This document shows positions 63,820-64,000 of a stretch of 64,000 nucleotides of DNA, in pieces; the first letter of the stretch is position 1; each line of letters begins with the position of its first letter. The translations under genes were made by a program, and so were the position numbers. This DNA is from Saccharomonospora amisosensis (lineage in GTDB: Bacteria > Actinomycetota > Actinomycetes > Mycobacteriales > Pseudonocardiaceae): contig NZ_JAAOYM010000001.1 in NCBI RefSeq assembly GCF_011761185.1, positions 868,001 through 932,000 of the forward strand. The letters run 5' to 3'. The notes under the pieces were generated by a model. It had not been told where the DNA came from and searched no databases. It was given only the letters and a program-made list of their open reading frames with translations.

Positions 63820-64000
63820 TCAGGCGCTGCCGTCGAACAGACTCGTCACCGAACCGTCCTCGAAGACCTCCTGGATGGCGCGGGCGAGCAGCGGAGCGAT
63901 CGACAGCACAGTCAGTCCTGCGAAGCGCTTCTCGTCCGGGATCGGCAGCGTGTTGGTGACGATCACCTCGCGAGCCTTGCAGCTCGACAGCCGCTCGGTC
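63820..64000 (-). CDS. prs: Ribose-phosphate pyrophosphokinase (5' part outside window)
   Basis: The last 60 residues are visible, ending at a stop at 63820: EVIVTNTLPIPDEKRFAGLT, VLSIAPLLARAIQEVFEDGS, VTSLF. The VTNT(I/L)P and LSVAPLLA pattern is the C-terminus of PRPP synthetase. It makes PRPP for nucleotides, His and Trp. The 239-bp gap to rplY holds no other gene that I can see. Confidence 0.9.
   Translation of the reverse strand, partial: TERLSSCKAREVIVTNTLPIPDEKRFAGLTVLSIAPLLARAIQEVFEDGSVTSLFDGSA

Overview
The window is GC-rich actinobacterial DNA with many GTG starts, Tat signal peptides, DmdR/IdeR-type iron boxes, a HAIR heat-shock element and many apparently leaderless genes. The order pmt, rsmI, pabB, metG, tatD, rpfB, ksgA, ispE, ABC-F, AMP-ligase, pth, rplY, prs matches, as I recall it, the Mycobacterium tuberculosis Rv1002c-Rv1018c block. 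There are no obvious mycobacterial hallmarks. A member of the Pseudonocardiaceae (Amycolatopsis, Saccharomonospora or Prauserella type) is the best guess, and that placement is inference.

1-15.2 kb is the end of an integrative conjugative element or integrated plasmid, running off the left edge. A tightly packed minus-strand operon (10346 to below 1) encodes a sigma-like regulator, a pilin-like protein, a VirB6/TrbL-like channel protein with C-terminal repeats, a PrgI/VirB3-like protein, a VirB4-like ATPase, a VirD4/TraG-like coupling ATPase, a replication-relaxation protein and a lytic transglycosylase. Divergent from it is a translationally coupled cassette of two methyltransferase-like proteins without a catalytic motif and one intact DNA methyltransferase. 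A recombinase-domain protein without a catalytic domain and a DUF2637-like membrane protein follow. 15.15-15.9 kb holds no clear gene and probably contains the boundary.

15.9-23.7 kb is rich in phosphatases: PhoD, a PhoX/DUF839 protein, a large secreted metallophosphoesterase and a decayed second phoD, with a HupE/UreJ-like pair among them. 23.9-29.4 kb is an iron-siderophore module (MFS exporter, two FecCD permeases, ATPase, binding lipoprotein) with three iron boxes. 29.5-34 kb has hsp20 with a HAIR operator, an MFS plus ArsR-rhodanese operon with its own inverted repeat, and a cytochrome P450 behind a palindromic promoter and a possible 31-residue ORF.

35-49 kb is mostly core metabolism (trpS, a PLP decarboxylase, prpE, an unusual Ser/Thr kinase, pmt, rsmI, pabB) plus a PadR-controlled ABC-2 exporter. 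49.3-64 kb is the metG to prs block. Between ksgA and ispE sits an insertion that I do not recall from the mycobacterial order: a SAM riboswitch whose P1 helix overlaps the Shine-Dalgarno of a Cys-type leader peptide, followed by a MetN-like ATPase with a NIL domain. This ATPase has lost most of its catalytic signatures and has no permease or binding protein nearby. An orphan histidine kinase converges on it. This is the most novel-looking system in the window.

A motif recurs across the window: TANNNT followed by 6-8 nt and then the start codon, with no Shine-Dalgarno, in about a dozen genes. This predicts leaderless transcripts.
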